Assembly: GCA_028871345.1 (NCBI GenBank)
Contig: JAGWNK010000007.1
Coordinates: 1 to 64,000 of the forward strand
Reading direction: 5' to 3'
Source of the DNA: Alphaproteobacteria bacterium
GTDB lineage: Bacteria > Pseudomonadota > Alphaproteobacteria > Micropepsales > Micropepsaceae
DNA length: 64,000 nucleotides
Numbering within the stretch: the first letter of the stretch is position 1; the number at the start of each line of letters is the position of its first letter. The translations under genes and the position numbers were made by a program. Below the pieces are notes generated by a model. That model saw only the letters and a list, made by a program, of their open reading frames with translations. It was not told the origin of the DNA and made no database searches. Shown piece by piece: positions 55,946 through 64,000 of this stretch.

Positions 55946-56473
55946 TCAGGGTGCGGCGGAAGGGCTTTCCGACGGTTGGAAGGCTCCGGGGCCTTCGCCC
56001 CGGAAGATGACCACCGATTCGAGGGGAACGTCGACGTGCACGCCGACCACGATCGAACACAAGGCGCCATCATCGCCGGCGAAGGGCACGAGCAGGCGCT
56101 GGAGGTTGATCTGGTGTTCCGGCCAGCACAGTGCGGCGCGTTGGAACAAGGCTGCCTTCGTCTGCATGATCCTGTCGTAATTGGCACGCAGCGCCTTCGA
56201 AAGCCCGGTCTCGGGGAACTCGCTCAAGCGGCGCCCTTCGAAGTCGACTCCATAGATTTCCTTCATGAGCAGTCCGGCAACGCGGAAATGGAAGTCCTTG
56301 CCGGCGTCGATGACATCGACGACGTAAAGCCGTCCCAGGAGCCAGCGTACATCGCCTGGCCGGAATTGTCGGCGCAAAGGCATGGGCCGATCGCCGGCTA
56401 GGGCCTGGCAATACTGCGCGAAGCGCACCAGATCGTCGTGCGCCGCACCTTCATAGACTGACGCGAAATCCAT
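55946..56473 (-). CDS. PAS-domain protein (PAS_5 type)
   Basis: A 175-residue stand-alone PAS protein. RRQFRPGDVRWLLGRLYVVDVIDAGKDFHFRVAG, IYGVDFEGRRLSEFPE and CWPEHQINLQRLLVPFAGDDG form the sensor fold common in alphaproteobacteria as single-domain PAS_5 proteins. No output domain or HTH is present, so the partner is unknown. ATG 56473 follows a gggag site; ATG 56521 is a longer option. It is just upstream of the gcv promoter, same strand. Confidence 0.82.
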   Translation of the reverse strand: MDFASVYEGAAHDDLVRFAQYCQALAGDRPMPLRRQFRPGDVRWLLGRLYVVDVIDAGKDFHFRVAGLLMKEIYGVDFEGRRLSEFPETGLSKALRANYDRIMQTKAALFQRAALCWPEHQINLQRLLVPFAGDDGALCSIVVGVHVDVPLESVVIFRGEGPGAFQPSESPSAAP

Positions 56474-56671
56474 CTCCCGCCTTCCCAGCTGCGTCCGGGC
56501 GATCCCGCCCGGACCTGCCATGATGCGCCACAGGCGTTAGCGAGATATTTCCAGCGCTGACACGCAGGAGGCGAACAACTCCCCGATTCAGCCTATGCGA
56601 TATCTCTTTCTCGGGCGATCGGATGCCTCCGCCCGATTGGAGAAGCGCTGGCAACCGCCAGGTCCGCGGGC

Positions 56672-58438
56672 TCACATCCGGGAGGGGATCTCGATTCCGA
56701 GTAGGTCCAGAGCCTTGCTCAGAGCAGCCAGCGTCAGGCCGCACAAGCCGAGCCGTGCGGCACGCAGGGCCGCGTCGGTTTCCGACAGGATGTGGTGCTC
56801 GGCATAGAAACGGCTGAACACCTGGGCGAGGGTGAAGACATAGTCGCACAGGATGTTCGGCGCCCGCTTGTCCTCGGCCGCAGTCATCGCTTCGGGCAGC
56901 ATCAGAAGCTGCAGGATCAGCGCCCGCTCCTCCGGCGAACGCAGCACCGGACGGCCGTCGGTCGCGAAGCCCTGCTCCCGCGCCTTGCGCAGGATCGACT
57001 GGATGCGCACGGCTGCGTATTGGAGGTAGGGACCGGTCTTGCCTTCGAAGCGCGCGAAGCGGCCAAGGTCGAAGACGTAGTCGGTCAGGCGGAAGTTCGA
57101 GAGGTCGGCGAACTTGAGCGCGGCGATGCCGACCTTGCGCGCGATGTCCTCTCGTTCCTCCGCCGGATAGTCGGCGGCTAATCCCGCCTCGTCGAGGCGC
57201 TTGCGCGCCTCCTCGGTCGTCATGGCGATGAGGTCATAGAGCTTCATGACGCCGCCGGCGCGCGTCTTGAACGGTTTGCCGTCGGGTCCGTTCATGGTGC
57301 CGAAACCGGCGTGCTCGAGCATCGCCTTGCCGTTCAGGCCGGCCTTGCGGGCGGCGCGGAAGACCTGTTCGAAATGGGTGTGCTGGCGCTGATCGACGAT
57401 GTACAGCATCAGGTCGGGGTCGTTCGAACGGACACGGTCGATGATGGTGGCGAGATCCGTGGTACCGTAGAGCACCGCGCCGTCAGATTTCTGCAGGATC
57501 AGCGGCGGCATCTCCTTTTTGTCGCCGGGTTCGGCGATATGCACCACCAGCGCGCCTTCGCTTTCCTCGGCGAGGCCCCTGCGCTTGAGATCGTCGATCA
57601 TGGGTCCGATCAGCCCCTCGACGCTGGCTTCCCCTTTCCACAGGTCGAAGGTGATGCCCAGGCTGCCGTATTCGCGCTGCAGGCCGCGTTCCGACACCCT
57701 CACGAAGTGCTGCCATAGCGCGACATAGCCCGCCCGCCCGGACTGCAGCTCGAAGGTCGCCTTGCGCGCCGCCTCCAGCCGCGCCGGATCGGTTTTGCAT
57801 GCCGCCGCCCCGGCGGGATAGATCTCCTCCAGGTCGTCCATCGTCACTGGCGATTCTTCCGGGTACGGACCCTTGTAATCGGCGTCGAAATAGATCGGCG
57901 CGGTCCCCCGGGCCTCGATCTCGCTGATCAGCTGGCCCATTTGCAGGCCCCAGTCCCCCAGATGGACGTCGCCGACCACCATCCAGCCGTTGGCGCGGAA
58001 CAGGCGCTGCAGGCTGTCGCCGATGATGGCCGAGCGCAGGTGTCCCACATGCATGGGCTTGGCGACGTTGGGGCCGCCGAAATCGATGACCATCGCCTTG
58101 CCTGCCCCATGATCGGGGGCACCGAGACGAGCGTCCTTCGCCATCGTCCCGGCACGCAGGGCAAGCGCTTCGTCGGTGACGTCGAGGTTGATGAAGCCGG
58201 CGCCGGCGATCTCGACCTTGGCGAACAGCGCCTCGACCCTCAGCCGCGCCGCCACTTTATCGGCGATGTCGCGCGGCTTGTGGCGCAGCTGCTTGGCCGC
58301 CGCCATGACGCCGTTGCACTGGAACTGGGCGAGGTCGGGCCGTGACGACGGCTGCACCTGTCCGAACTGGGGCGACAGCCCTTCAGCCGCGAACGCGCGC
58401 CCCGCGATCGCGCTCAGTTCGTCGACCAGGCCCGTCAT
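56672..58438 (-). CDS. argS: Arginyl-tRNA synthetase
   Basis: Class I synthetase of 588 residues. The HIGH motif is HVGH in GPNVAKPMHVGHLRSAIIGD. The N-terminal additional domain (1-110), the editing-free catalytic core and the C-terminal anticodon domain, ending in LDLLGIEIPSRM, are all present. KTRAGGVMKLYDLI corresponds to the KMSKS-like loop, which is degenerate in many ArgS. ATGA overlap with the upstream lipoprotein gene stop. Confidence 0.96.
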   Translation of the reverse strand: MTGLVDELSAIAGRAFAAEGLSPQFGQVQPSSRPDLAQFQCNGVMAAAKQLRHKPRDIADKVAARLRVEALFAKVEIAGAGFINLDVTDEALALRAGTMAKDARLGAPDHGAGKAMVIDFGGPNVAKPMHVGHLRSAIIGDSLQRLFRANGWMVVGDVHLGDWGLQMGQLISEIEARGTAPIYFDADYKGPYPEESPVTMDDLEEIYPAGAAACKTDPARLEAARKATFELQSGRAGYVALWQHFVRVSERGLQREYGSLGITFDLWKGEASVEGLIGPMIDDLKRRGLAEESEGALVVHIAEPGDKKEMPPLILQKSDGAVLYGTTDLATIIDRVRSNDPDLMLYIVDQRQHTHFEQVFRAARKAGLNGKAMLEHAGFGTMNGPDGKPFKTRAGGVMKLYDLIAMTTEEARKRLDEAGLAADYPAEEREDIARKVGIAALKFADLSNFRLTDYVFDLGRFARFEGKTGPYLQYAAVRIQSILRKAREQGFATDGRPVLRSPEERALILQLLMLPEAMTAAEDKRAPNILCDYVFTLAQVFSRFYAEHHILSETDAALRAARLGLCGLTLAALSKALDLLGIEIPSRM

Positions 58439-59007
58439 TGCACGTACTGCCCGATCTTCTTGTTGTAATCGAGCTGCGCCTGCGTCAGCTGGAAGCCGAC
58501 GACCAGACGGTACTCCGCCGGTTCCTTGCCCTTGGCGGCCTTCACGACCGTCGAGTCGACCGTATCCTCGCCCTTGGTCGAGATCGCGCCGTTTTCGAAG
58601 GTGATCGTCAGCCAGTACAGCTTCTTGGCGCTGATGTTGCCTTCATTCGAAATCGCGACGAAGTACGGCACCTTGTAGGTGGCTTCCCCGCCGCCTGGGG
58701 AACGCGTCGCTTCGTAATAAACCTTGAGGCGCGCATCGGCCCGATGTTCCTTTTTGTCCAGGTCGCAGCGCGTGGACACGAAGGTCAGGTTGGCCGTGTA
58801 GAGAATGCTTGACGGATCGGCCGGGCCGGCTTTGGCATCAAAGGCCGGCAAGCTCGCCGTCGTGGCCAGGATCGCGGCGTCGGGGCAGAGCTCGGCCTTG
58901 TCGGAGCCGATGTAGCTGGCAACGGAATTGTAGGCGGAGCAGCCCCCGAGCGCGGTCACGGCGACCGCGCATACTGCCGCGACGAGAATTCGATGGGTTG
59001 GTCTCAT
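58435..59007 (-). CDS. Hypothetical lipoprotein
   Basis: A 190-residue protein with a lipoprotein signal (lipobox LGGC, Cys23). The mature part is beta-rich (LTFVSTRCDLD, ARLKVYYEATRS, YKVPYFVAISNEGNI) and ends in QLTQAQLDYNKKIGQYVQ. Cys in ELCPDA and TRCDLD may pair. I recognise no named family, though similar lipoproteins next to argS occur in alphaproteobacteria. Its stop overlaps the argS start, so the two are co-translated. Confidence 0.78.
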   Translation of the reverse strand: MRPTHRILVAAVCAVAVTALGGCSAYNSVASYIGSDKAELCPDAAILATTASLPAFDAKAGPADPSSILYTANLTFVSTRCDLDKKEHRADARLKVYYEATRSPGGGEATYKVPYFVAISNEGNISAKKLYWLTITFENGAISTKGEDTVDSTVVKAAKGKEPAEYRLVVGFQLTQAQLDYNKKIGQYVQ

Positions 59008-59179
59008 GGGAGGATCAATATGCCTAATGTGTGTCCGGGTATCGACGTGTCATTCCAGCACGTCTCCAAGTCGTCGGCGGAGCCCTGTGCAGACCGCCTT
59101 TCACTTGACTTTTTGCATGCCGGGGCCGAGTTGTGGGCCAACGCGTAAGAGCGCTGGACTGTAGCCAAGCAGGCTCTCG

Positions 59180-60151
59180 ATGGGAAGCACGGAGCAGACG
59201 GGCGGCTCGCCCCCCAAGCCGCCGATCAAGCTCGTTTTGGCGGCGCCTCGCGGGTTTTGCGCGGGCGTCGAGCGGGCGATCCGCATCGTCGAGATGGCGC
59301 TCGAGAAATTCGGCCCGCCCGTCTATGTCCGCCACGAAATCGTCCACAACCGCCGTGTCGTGCGCGATCTGGAGGGCCGCGGAGCGGTGTTCATCGACGA
59401 GCTCGACCAGGTCCCGGATGGAGCAAAAGTCATCTTTTCGGCCCATGGCGTGCCCAAATGGGTGCCCGAGGAGGCCGTGCGGCGAAAACTTTACTTCCTG
59501 AACGCGACCTGCCCCCTCGTCTCCAAGGTCCATGTCGAAGCCGAGCATCATTACGCGGCGGGCCGCCATATCGTCCTCATCGGCCATGCCGGCCATCCCG
59601 AGGTGGCTGGCACGCTCGGACAGCTGCCCCAGGGAGCGATCAGCCTGGTGGAAACGGCGGTTGACATCGCCGCGCTGTCGCCGCCCGATCCCGATCGGAT
59701 GGCCTATGTCACCCAGACGACCCTGTCGGTCGACGACACGAGTCTCCTGGTTTCGGCGCTGCGCCTGCGTTTTCCGGGCATCGTGGGCCCGCGCAAGCAG
59801 GACATCTGCTACGCCACGACCAACCGCCAGGAGGCGGTCAAGAGCATCTCGGCGCGCTCCGACCTGGTGCTGGTCCTGGGCTCGCCCAACTCGTCCAACA
59901 CGGTGCGTCTCGTCGAAGTGGCCCGACGCGCCGGCGTCAAGCGCGCCATGTTGATCGAGGGAGCCGATGCGATCGATTGGACGCTCGTTGACGCCGCCGT
60001 GGTCGGCATCTCGGCCGGCGCTTCGTCGCCCGAATCGCTGGTCGACGAGGTGGTCACGGCCTTCCGCTCGCGCTATGACGTCGAGCTCGAAGAAGCGACC
60101 GTGACGCGCGAAGACCTGACGTTCAACCTGCCGCGCGCCCTGGCCTCGTGA
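59180..60151 (+). CDS. ispH: 4-hydroxy-3-methylbut-2-enyl diphosphate reductase
   Basis: IspH (LytB), 323 residues, the last step of the MEP isoprenoid pathway. The 4Fe-4S cluster cysteines are Cys27 (GFCAGV), Cys111 (ATCPLV) and Cys210 (DICYAT). Substrate His are His56 (HEIVHN), His89 (FSAHG) and His139, with catalytic Glu141 in HPEVAGT. First gene of ispH-thrB-rnhA, 12 bases before thrB. A direct client of the SUF system in this window. Confidence 0.96.
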   Translation: MGSTEQTGGSPPKPPIKLVLAAPRGFCAGVERAIRIVEMALEKFGPPVYVRHEIVHNRRVVRDLEGRGAVFIDELDQVPDGAKVIFSAHGVPKWVPEEAVRRKLYFLNATCPLVSKVHVEAEHHYAAGRHIVLIGHAGHPEVAGTLGQLPQGAISLVETAVDIAALSPPDPDRMAYVTQTTLSVDDTSLLVSALRLRFPGIVGPRKQDICYATTNRQEAVKSISARSDLVLVLGSPNSSNTVRLVEVARRAGVKRAMLIEGADAIDWTLVDAAVVGISAGASSPESLVDEVVTAFRSRYDVELEEATVTREDLTFNLPRALAS

Positions 60152-60163
60152 TACGAGCGTCTG

Positions 60164-61123
60164 ATGGCCGTCTACACCGAAGTGTCGTTCGAGGATCTCG
60201 AATCTCTCCTCCTGGAGTACGACCTGGGAGCGGCGCAGAGATTCAAGGGCATCGCCGAAGGCGTCGAGAACTCGAACTACTACCTGCAGACCGAAAAGGG
60301 CTCCTTCATCCTGACGCTTTACGAAAAGCGCGTGCATGAACCGGATCTGCCCTTCTTTCTGGGGCTGCTCGAGCACTTGGCGTCCCGCGGCATCGCCTGC
60401 CCGCTCCCGGTGCGCAGCCGCAGTGGCCACCAATGGATGCGGCTGAACAATCGGCCGGCGGCCTTGCTCACCTTCCTCAACGGTCTGTCGCTGCGCCGGC
60501 CGGAGGCTTCGCACTGCGCGGCGGCGGGCGAAGCGCTGGCGGCGTTGCACGAAGCGGGCAAAGGCTTCGCCCTCGCCCGCCCCAACGCGCTCGGCCACGA
60601 CGGCTGGATGGATCTTGCCCACGCCTGCCTGCCCAAGGCGGACAACGTGCAGAAGGATCTGGCTGCGCTGATCGCTTCCACGCTCGGCGAGCTCTCGGCG
60701 CCTTGGCCGGCGACGCTGCCCTCGGGCGTGATCCATGGCGACCTGTTTCCCGACAACGTCCTGTTCATGGGCGGACAGGTCTCCGGACTGATCGATTTCT
60801 ACTTCGCCTGCAACGACGCCTACGCCTACGACCTGGCGGTGATGCTCAATGCCTGGTGCTTCGAAAACGACGGCGGCTACAACGTCACCAAGGGCAGGAG
60901 TCTGATCAGCGCCTATCGCAGCAAGCGGGCGCTGTCCGAAGCGGAGATCGCCGCGCTGCCGTCGCTCGCCAGCGGGGCGGCGCTGCGCTTTCTCTTGACG
61001 CGGCTCTATGACTGGCTGAACCACGACCCGAACGCGCTGGTGCGGCCCAAGGACCCCCGCGAGTTCGCCAAGCGGCTGCGCTTCCATCGCAAGGTGCGCA
61101 GCCCCGTGGAGTACGGGTTGTGA
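60164..61123 (+). CDS. thrB: Homoserine kinase (APH-like type)
   Basis: ThrB of 319 residues with the aminoglycoside-phosphotransferase fold used by many alphaproteobacteria. [39 protein letters not shown], the catalytic [14 protein letters not shown] and [17 protein letters not shown] are characteristic. It phosphorylates homoserine for threonine synthesis. GTGA overlap with rnhA. Confidence 0.92.
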   Translation: MAVYTEVSFEDLESLLLEYDLGAAQRFKGIAEGVENSNYYLQTEKGSFILTLYEKRVHEPDLPFFLGLLEHLASRGIACPLPVRSRSGHQWMRLNNRPAALLTFLNGLSLRRPEASHCAAAGEALAALHEAGKGFALARPNALGHDGWMDLAHACLPKADNVQKDLAALIASTLGELSAPWPATLPSGVIHGDLFPDNVLFMGGQVSGLIDFYFACNDAYAYDLAVMLNAWCFENDGGYNVTKGRSLISAYRSKRALSEAEIAALPSLASGAALRFLLTRLYDWLNHDPNALVRPKDPREFAKRLRFHRKVRSPVEYGL

Positions 61124-61575
61124 CGAAGCCCCGCGTCGACATCTTCACCGACGGAGCCTGTTCGGGGAATCCGGGACCGGGGGGCTGGGGCGCGATCCTT
61201 CGCTCGGGCGTTCACGAGCGCGAGTTGTCCGGCGGCGAGATGGCGACCACCAACAACCGCATGGAGCTGACGGCGGTCATCCGCGCGTTGGACGCGCTGA
61301 AGAATCCGTCCACGGCGATCATTCATACGGATTCGCGCTACGTGATGGACGGGGCCACCCAATGGATTAAGCGCTGGAAGGCCAACGGCTGGAAGACGGC
61401 CGACAAGAAGCCGGTGAAGAACGACGAACTCTGGCGGGCGCTCGACGCGGCGCTGACGCGACACAGCGTGTCGTGGCGGTGGATCGAGGGCCATTCGGGA
61501 CATGTGGAGAACGAGCGCGCCGACGCGCTGGCGCGCGCCGCGATTCCGTCGAGAGGAATCCCCCCGCGGTTCTGA
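61120..61575 (+). CDS. rnhA: Ribonuclease HI
   Basis: RNase HI of 151 residues degrading RNA in RNA:DNA hybrids. The catalytic D-E-D-D set is Asp11 ([14 protein letters not shown]), Glu49 (NNRMEL), Asp71 (HTDSRYV) and Asp135 (ENERADALA), with the His loop GHSGH. Start GTG at 61120 overlaps the thrB stop. Confidence 0.96.
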   Translation: MTKPRVDIFTDGACSGNPGPGGWGAILRSGVHERELSGGEMATTNNRMELTAVIRALDALKNPSTAIIHTDSRYVMDGATQWIKRWKANGWKTADKKPVKNDELWRALDAALTRHSVSWRWIEGHSGHVENERADALARAAIPSRGIPPRF

Positions 61576-61896
61576 TCAGCAGTGCGGCACGTAACGCCCG
61601 CGCAGCCGCCGGCGCATGCTGGCGGGCGACAGCCGGCGGGCGGAGCGCCGCGGCCGCGACGCGGCTTGTGCCAGCTGGTCGAGTTCGCCCTCGCTGATGT
61701 CGTGGAGGCGCACCATCAGGTCGACCCTGGCGATGGCAAGCAGTTCGGCGGTTTCGGCGAGCCCCGCTTCGCTGAGCTCGGCGGCGCAGTTTGAGATTTG
61801 GACAGCGAGTTGCTCCAAGCGGGAATCCCGTGTCGCCTCGGGAGAATAGCCGCGGCGCCTGCAGGCCCCGCGGCTGAAAATATCGTCGGATAACAT
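61576..61896 (-). CDS. Hypothetical protein, Arg-rich C-terminus
   Basis: A 106-residue possible protein, starting at ATG 61896, convergent with rnhA (stop next to stop). The centre is helical (RLEQLAVQISNCAAELSEAGLAETAELLAIARVDLMVRLHDI); the end is strongly basic (SRPRRSARRLSPASMRRRLRGRYVPHC). No family recognised and the ribosome-binding site is weak, so the gene is only moderately supported. Confidence 0.5.
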   Translation of the reverse strand: MLSDDIFSRGACRRRGYSPEATRDSRLEQLAVQISNCAAELSEAGLAETAELLAIARVDLMVRLHDISEGELDQLAQAASRPRRSARRLSPASMRRRLRGRYVPHC

Positions 61897-62007
61897 CAAG
61901 GGGATGACTTCGTGGTTTGTGCGCGCGACAGTCTAGAGGCTCGCGCCCATCTCCGCCGTCGCCCATTTTCACACGGGGCGTTCCGAAAACTGAACACCGC
62001 CGAAATG

Positions 62008-62409
62008 TCAGGGCCGTTCGCTGTCCGCAAGCGAGCGCACGTAATCGAGCGCCTGTTTGCGCTTGTTGGGATCCTTAATGCGCAGGAAGGACACGAAGAG
62101 CTGCCGCCCCTGGATCGTGCTGTCCGATTCCGCGCTCACCGTCGCGGTCGTCACACCGGGCTCGAAAAAGCTGGCGACAGGGACATTCAGGATCTCGGCG
62201 ATTTCCATCAGGCGGCCGGCTCCGACACGGTTAACGCCGGTCTCGTACTTCTGAACCTGCTGGTAGGCGATGCCGAGCCGGTCTGCCAGACCCTGCAACG
62301 TCATCTTGGCGTTCTTGCGATGCAGGCGGATGGATTGGCCCACCTCGACATCGAGCGAACGCGACCGCTTCCGGCGCTCCGTAGGATTGCCGCCCGAAAT
62401 AGACTTCAT
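62008..62409 (-). CDS. XRE-family helix-turn-helix regulator
   Basis: A 133-residue regulator with an N-terminal HTH (about residues 24-83: VGQSIRLHRKNAKMTLQGLADRLGIAYQQVQKYETGVNRVGAGRLMEIAEILNVPV), followed by a short region (EPGVTTATVSAESDSTIQGRQ, KRKQALDYVRSLAD). This is the size and layout of many alphaproteobacterial cytosolic XRE regulators. ATG 62409 follows agagag; ATG 62427 is an alternative. Target unknown. Confidence 0.88.
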   Translation of the reverse strand: MKSISGGNPTERRKRSRSLDVEVGQSIRLHRKNAKMTLQGLADRLGIAYQQVQKYETGVNRVGAGRLMEIAEILNVPVASFFEPGVTTATVSAESDSTIQGRQLFVSFLRIKDPNKRKQALDYVRSLADSERP

Positions 62410-62445
62410 GGCTCTCTCTTGGCTCATAGCGCTGCCGCCGTACCC

Positions 62446-63489
62446 CTACAGAAAACAGTCATACCCCTCGTATAGGGAAGACAAGGATATCCCGCCCGCT
62501 TCCCGGGGCAAATCCCGTGGATGAATGAACTCTTTGGCAAACCACGGGTAGATCTTCGGCGAAAAGGCGTCGATCAACCAGTCGATTGTCCGCCGGACGC
62601 GCGGAATCCTGGCGGCGTCCGGGTGGTACGCCAACCAAACGTCATATGCAAAGCGAATCCCGTCGATATCGACCGGGACGATTCGCTCCGAAATGCCTCC
62701 CGCATAGGTTGGGAGAACGCCGATTCCCGCCCCACAGGAAATCGCGAAATAGTGAGCGCTGCTCACATTGGTTCGAAAAGACGCGATATCTGCGATCTGG
62801 GCGCTGGGAAACAGCCGGTGGAACTTTGCCTCAGAATTAATCTGATCTACGTCTTGTAGGACCATCCGGTGCTTGCCGAACTCGGCTACCGTCTTGGGGC
62901 AACCGTGGGTATCCAGATAGCGCCGAGCGGCGAAGGGCATCGTGTGCATCGTTCCCAGTCGCAAGATGCGCAGGTCCGGTGCGGTGGGGCGCGACAGCTG
63001 GATGCCGATGTCGGATTCCAAGCGTAGAACGTCCGCTGGATTCATCGTGCATATCATGTTGACGAGCAATTTCGGGTGAGACGTCCCGAAGCGCGCCAGT
63101 TGCGGCACCAGCCAGAATGAACCCAAACCCTCGGTGACACTAAGGCGCACTTCGCCCTTTAGAGACACGTCTCTGTGCCGCATCCGGGCGATGTCGAACG
63201 AGGCCATTTCCATGCGGCGCGCCGCGGCCAGAAGCTGCGCGCCCTCCTCGGTCACCCGAACGCCATCCACATGGCGTGTGAGGAGCGTCAGCCCCACGTC
63301 GCGCTCGAACTCGTCGATTTGCCGGCGGACCGTGTTGACGGATTCGCGGAGTGCGTGGGCCGCCGAACGCAGGCTTCCCCGACGGGCCACTTCGAGGAAG
63401 GCCCGCGCGCCGTCCCAATCGCGCAACGTGAAGCTTTCATCGGTCCGCGTCTTGGCGGGCGCCGCCCGCTTCTGTTTTGTGCGTCGCAT
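62446..63489 (-). CDS. LysR-family transcriptional regulator
   Basis: A 347-residue LysR-type regulator. HTH at about residues 23-85 (LRDWDGARAFLEVARRGSLRSAAHALRESVNTVRRQIDEFERDVGLTLLTRHVDGVRVTEEG), then a substrate-binding domain. N-terminal 20 residues are basic. The C-terminal about 20 residues are Gly/Ser/Tyr-rich. Upstream on the same strand is a Gfo/Idh/MocA gene, 66 bases away; regulation of that gene is possible but unproven. Confidence 0.9.
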   Translation of the reverse strand: MRRTKQKRAAPAKTRTDESFTLRDWDGARAFLEVARRGSLRSAAHALRESVNTVRRQIDEFERDVGLTLLTRHVDGVRVTEEGAQLLAAARRMEMASFDIARMRHRDVSLKGEVRLSVTEGLGSFWLVPQLARFGTSHPKLLVNMICTMNPADVLRLESDIGIQLSRPTAPDLRILRLGTMHTMPFAARRYLDTHGCPKTVAEFGKHRMVLQDVDQINSEAKFHRLFPSAQIADIASFRTNVSSAHYFAISCGAGIGVLPTYAGGISERIVPVDIDGIRFAYDVWLAYHPDAARIPRVRRTIDWLIDAFSPKIYPWFAKEFIHPRDLPREAGGISLSSLYEGYDCFL

Positions 63490-63555
63490 AATCCCCTCAA
63501 TTTATCCGAGCAATCTCTAAAATATCACGTACTGCGTGTACACTGCTGCGTTTTA

Positions 63556-64000
63556 TCAGGGCAGCAGGAATTCGGCGTGCGCTGCAGCGCTCGACTCGGC
63601 CGCTTCGAGAATGTCCATCACCGCGATGCCATCCGTCGCGGGCACGGGGACGGCCGCGCGGCCCGCCAGGGCATCGCGCAGCGCTTCGTAATAGCCGCGG
63701 TAGTCGCATTTTTCCGCCGCCGGGGATGTTTCGCGGCCGTCAGGTCCAACCAGCACGCCCGGCCGCGGATCGTGGCAAAAGCCGGCATCGCCGGGCTTGC
63801 CGCCATTGCGCAGGAAAGCTTCCTGCGGATCGAAGCCGTGCTTCACGTAACTTCCCAGCGTGCCCTGGGCCACAAGCCGCAGGCTGCTCCACGGCGCCAG
63901 GGAGCTACCCGCGAGCACCACGCGTCGCTGCTGATAGCGCAGCAGGACGTGAAAATAGTCGGTCGTGACGGCGCCAGGCCGCTGCGCTGCTAAGTCCGCG
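63556..64000 (-). CDS. Gfo/Idh/MocA oxidoreductase, C-terminal part (runs off right edge)
   Basis: The last about 148 codons of an NAD(P)-dependent sugar/inositol-type dehydrogenase; the N-terminal Rossmann domain lies beyond the window. The C-terminal domain shows RPGAVTTDYFHVLLRY, GTLGSYVKHGFDPQEA, GDAGFCHDPRPG and DYRGYYEALRDALAG, matching the YdgJ-like branch. Substrate unknown. The frame is open through base 64000. Confidence 0.85.
   Translation of the reverse strand, partial: ADLAAQRPGAVTTDYFHVLLRYQQRRVVLAGSSLAPWSSLRLVAQGTLGSYVKHGFDPQEAFLRNGGKPGDAGFCHDPRPGVLVGPDGRETSPAAEKCDYRGYYEALRDALAGRAAVPVPATDGIAVMDILEAAESSAAAHAEFLLP

Noticed and set aside
54404-56401. Long open frame (about 660 codons) on the plus strand
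   Set aside because: It runs antisense through gcvT, the riboswitch and the PAS gene; composition is typical of a shadow frame.
59024-61087. Long open frame (about 690 codons) on the minus strand
   Set aside because: It is the antisense of ispH and thrB, is rich in Arg, Gly, Gln and His without family motifs, and reflects the high GC content.

Overview
This 64 kb window is chromosomal DNA from a GC-rich alphaproteobacterium. Nearly all of it is coding, with short gaps and many ATGA, GTGA and TGATG start/stop overlaps. I see no phage, insertion sequence, CRISPR array, rRNA or tRNA. Alphaproteobacterial signs are the NDUFA12-type complex I accessory subunit next to a DUF2155 gene and aat, the amiC-mrcA-(ClC)-prfB block divergent from rne, the tyrS/AsmA-like/bcp group, the M23 peptidase-bactofilin pair, the ispH-thrB-rnhA operon and a B12-dependent ribonucleotide reductase. 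A soil lineage near Rhizomicrobium/Micropepsaceae is possible, but that is inference and weakly held.

Layout. 1-7.0 kb: start of a coniferyl aldehyde dehydrogenase-like gene (cut by the left edge), a diguanylate cyclase, a crotonase, an exported M13 metallopeptidase, two exported proteins, a small palindromic element and an orphan TonB/TolA-like protein. 7.0-15.5 kb: a complete SUF iron-sulfur assembly operon of 11 tightly packed genes on the minus strand (iscR, iscS-like, sufB, cupin, sufC, sufD, sufS, sufU, sufT, sufA, tfoX-like). It is read from a TTGACT/TATATC promoter overlapped by a good IscR type-1-like operator. 15.6-24.7 kb: hydrolase, TPR protein, AhpD-like protein, tyrS, a giant AsmA/DUF3971 envelope protein, a peroxiredoxin, an M23 peptidase and a bactofilin. 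24.7-32.1 kb (minus): prfB with an intact programmed +1 frameshift, a ClC channel, PBP1A and AmiC, facing away from rne (32.5-35.3 kb).

35.3-44.5 kb: a degenerate gamma-glutamyltransferase lipoprotein, an M48-TPR protease, a DsbA-like oxidoreductase, a fused ThiS-ThiG, aroQ-accB-accC, aat, and a convergent NDUFA12-MlaD-DUF2155 operon. 44.5-51.1 kb: a 444-base structured leader and nrdJ, then small stress/envelope genes. 51.1-55.9 kb (minus): the full glycine cleavage set gcvT-gcvH-gcvPA-gcvPB behind a tandem glycine riboswitch and a clear promoter. 55.9-64 kb: PAS protein, a lipoprotein-argS pair, ispH-thrB-rnhA, a small unknown, an XRE and a LysR regulator, and the 3' end of a Gfo/Idh/MocA oxidoreductase.

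Functionally this is mostly core genome: Fe-S assembly supplying IspH, RNA decay (RNase E), peptidoglycan synthesis and cleavage (PBP1A, AmiC, M23, bactofilin), one-carbon metabolism, fatty-acid initiation and B12-dependent dNTP supply. Nothing looks like a wholly new system. The points most worth following are the cupin and TfoX-like genes embedded in the SUF operon, the GGT lipoprotein without its nucleophile, the ClC gene inserted in a conserved cell-wall block, the ThiS-ThiG fusion, the palindromic element near 6.0 kb and the nrdJ leader.
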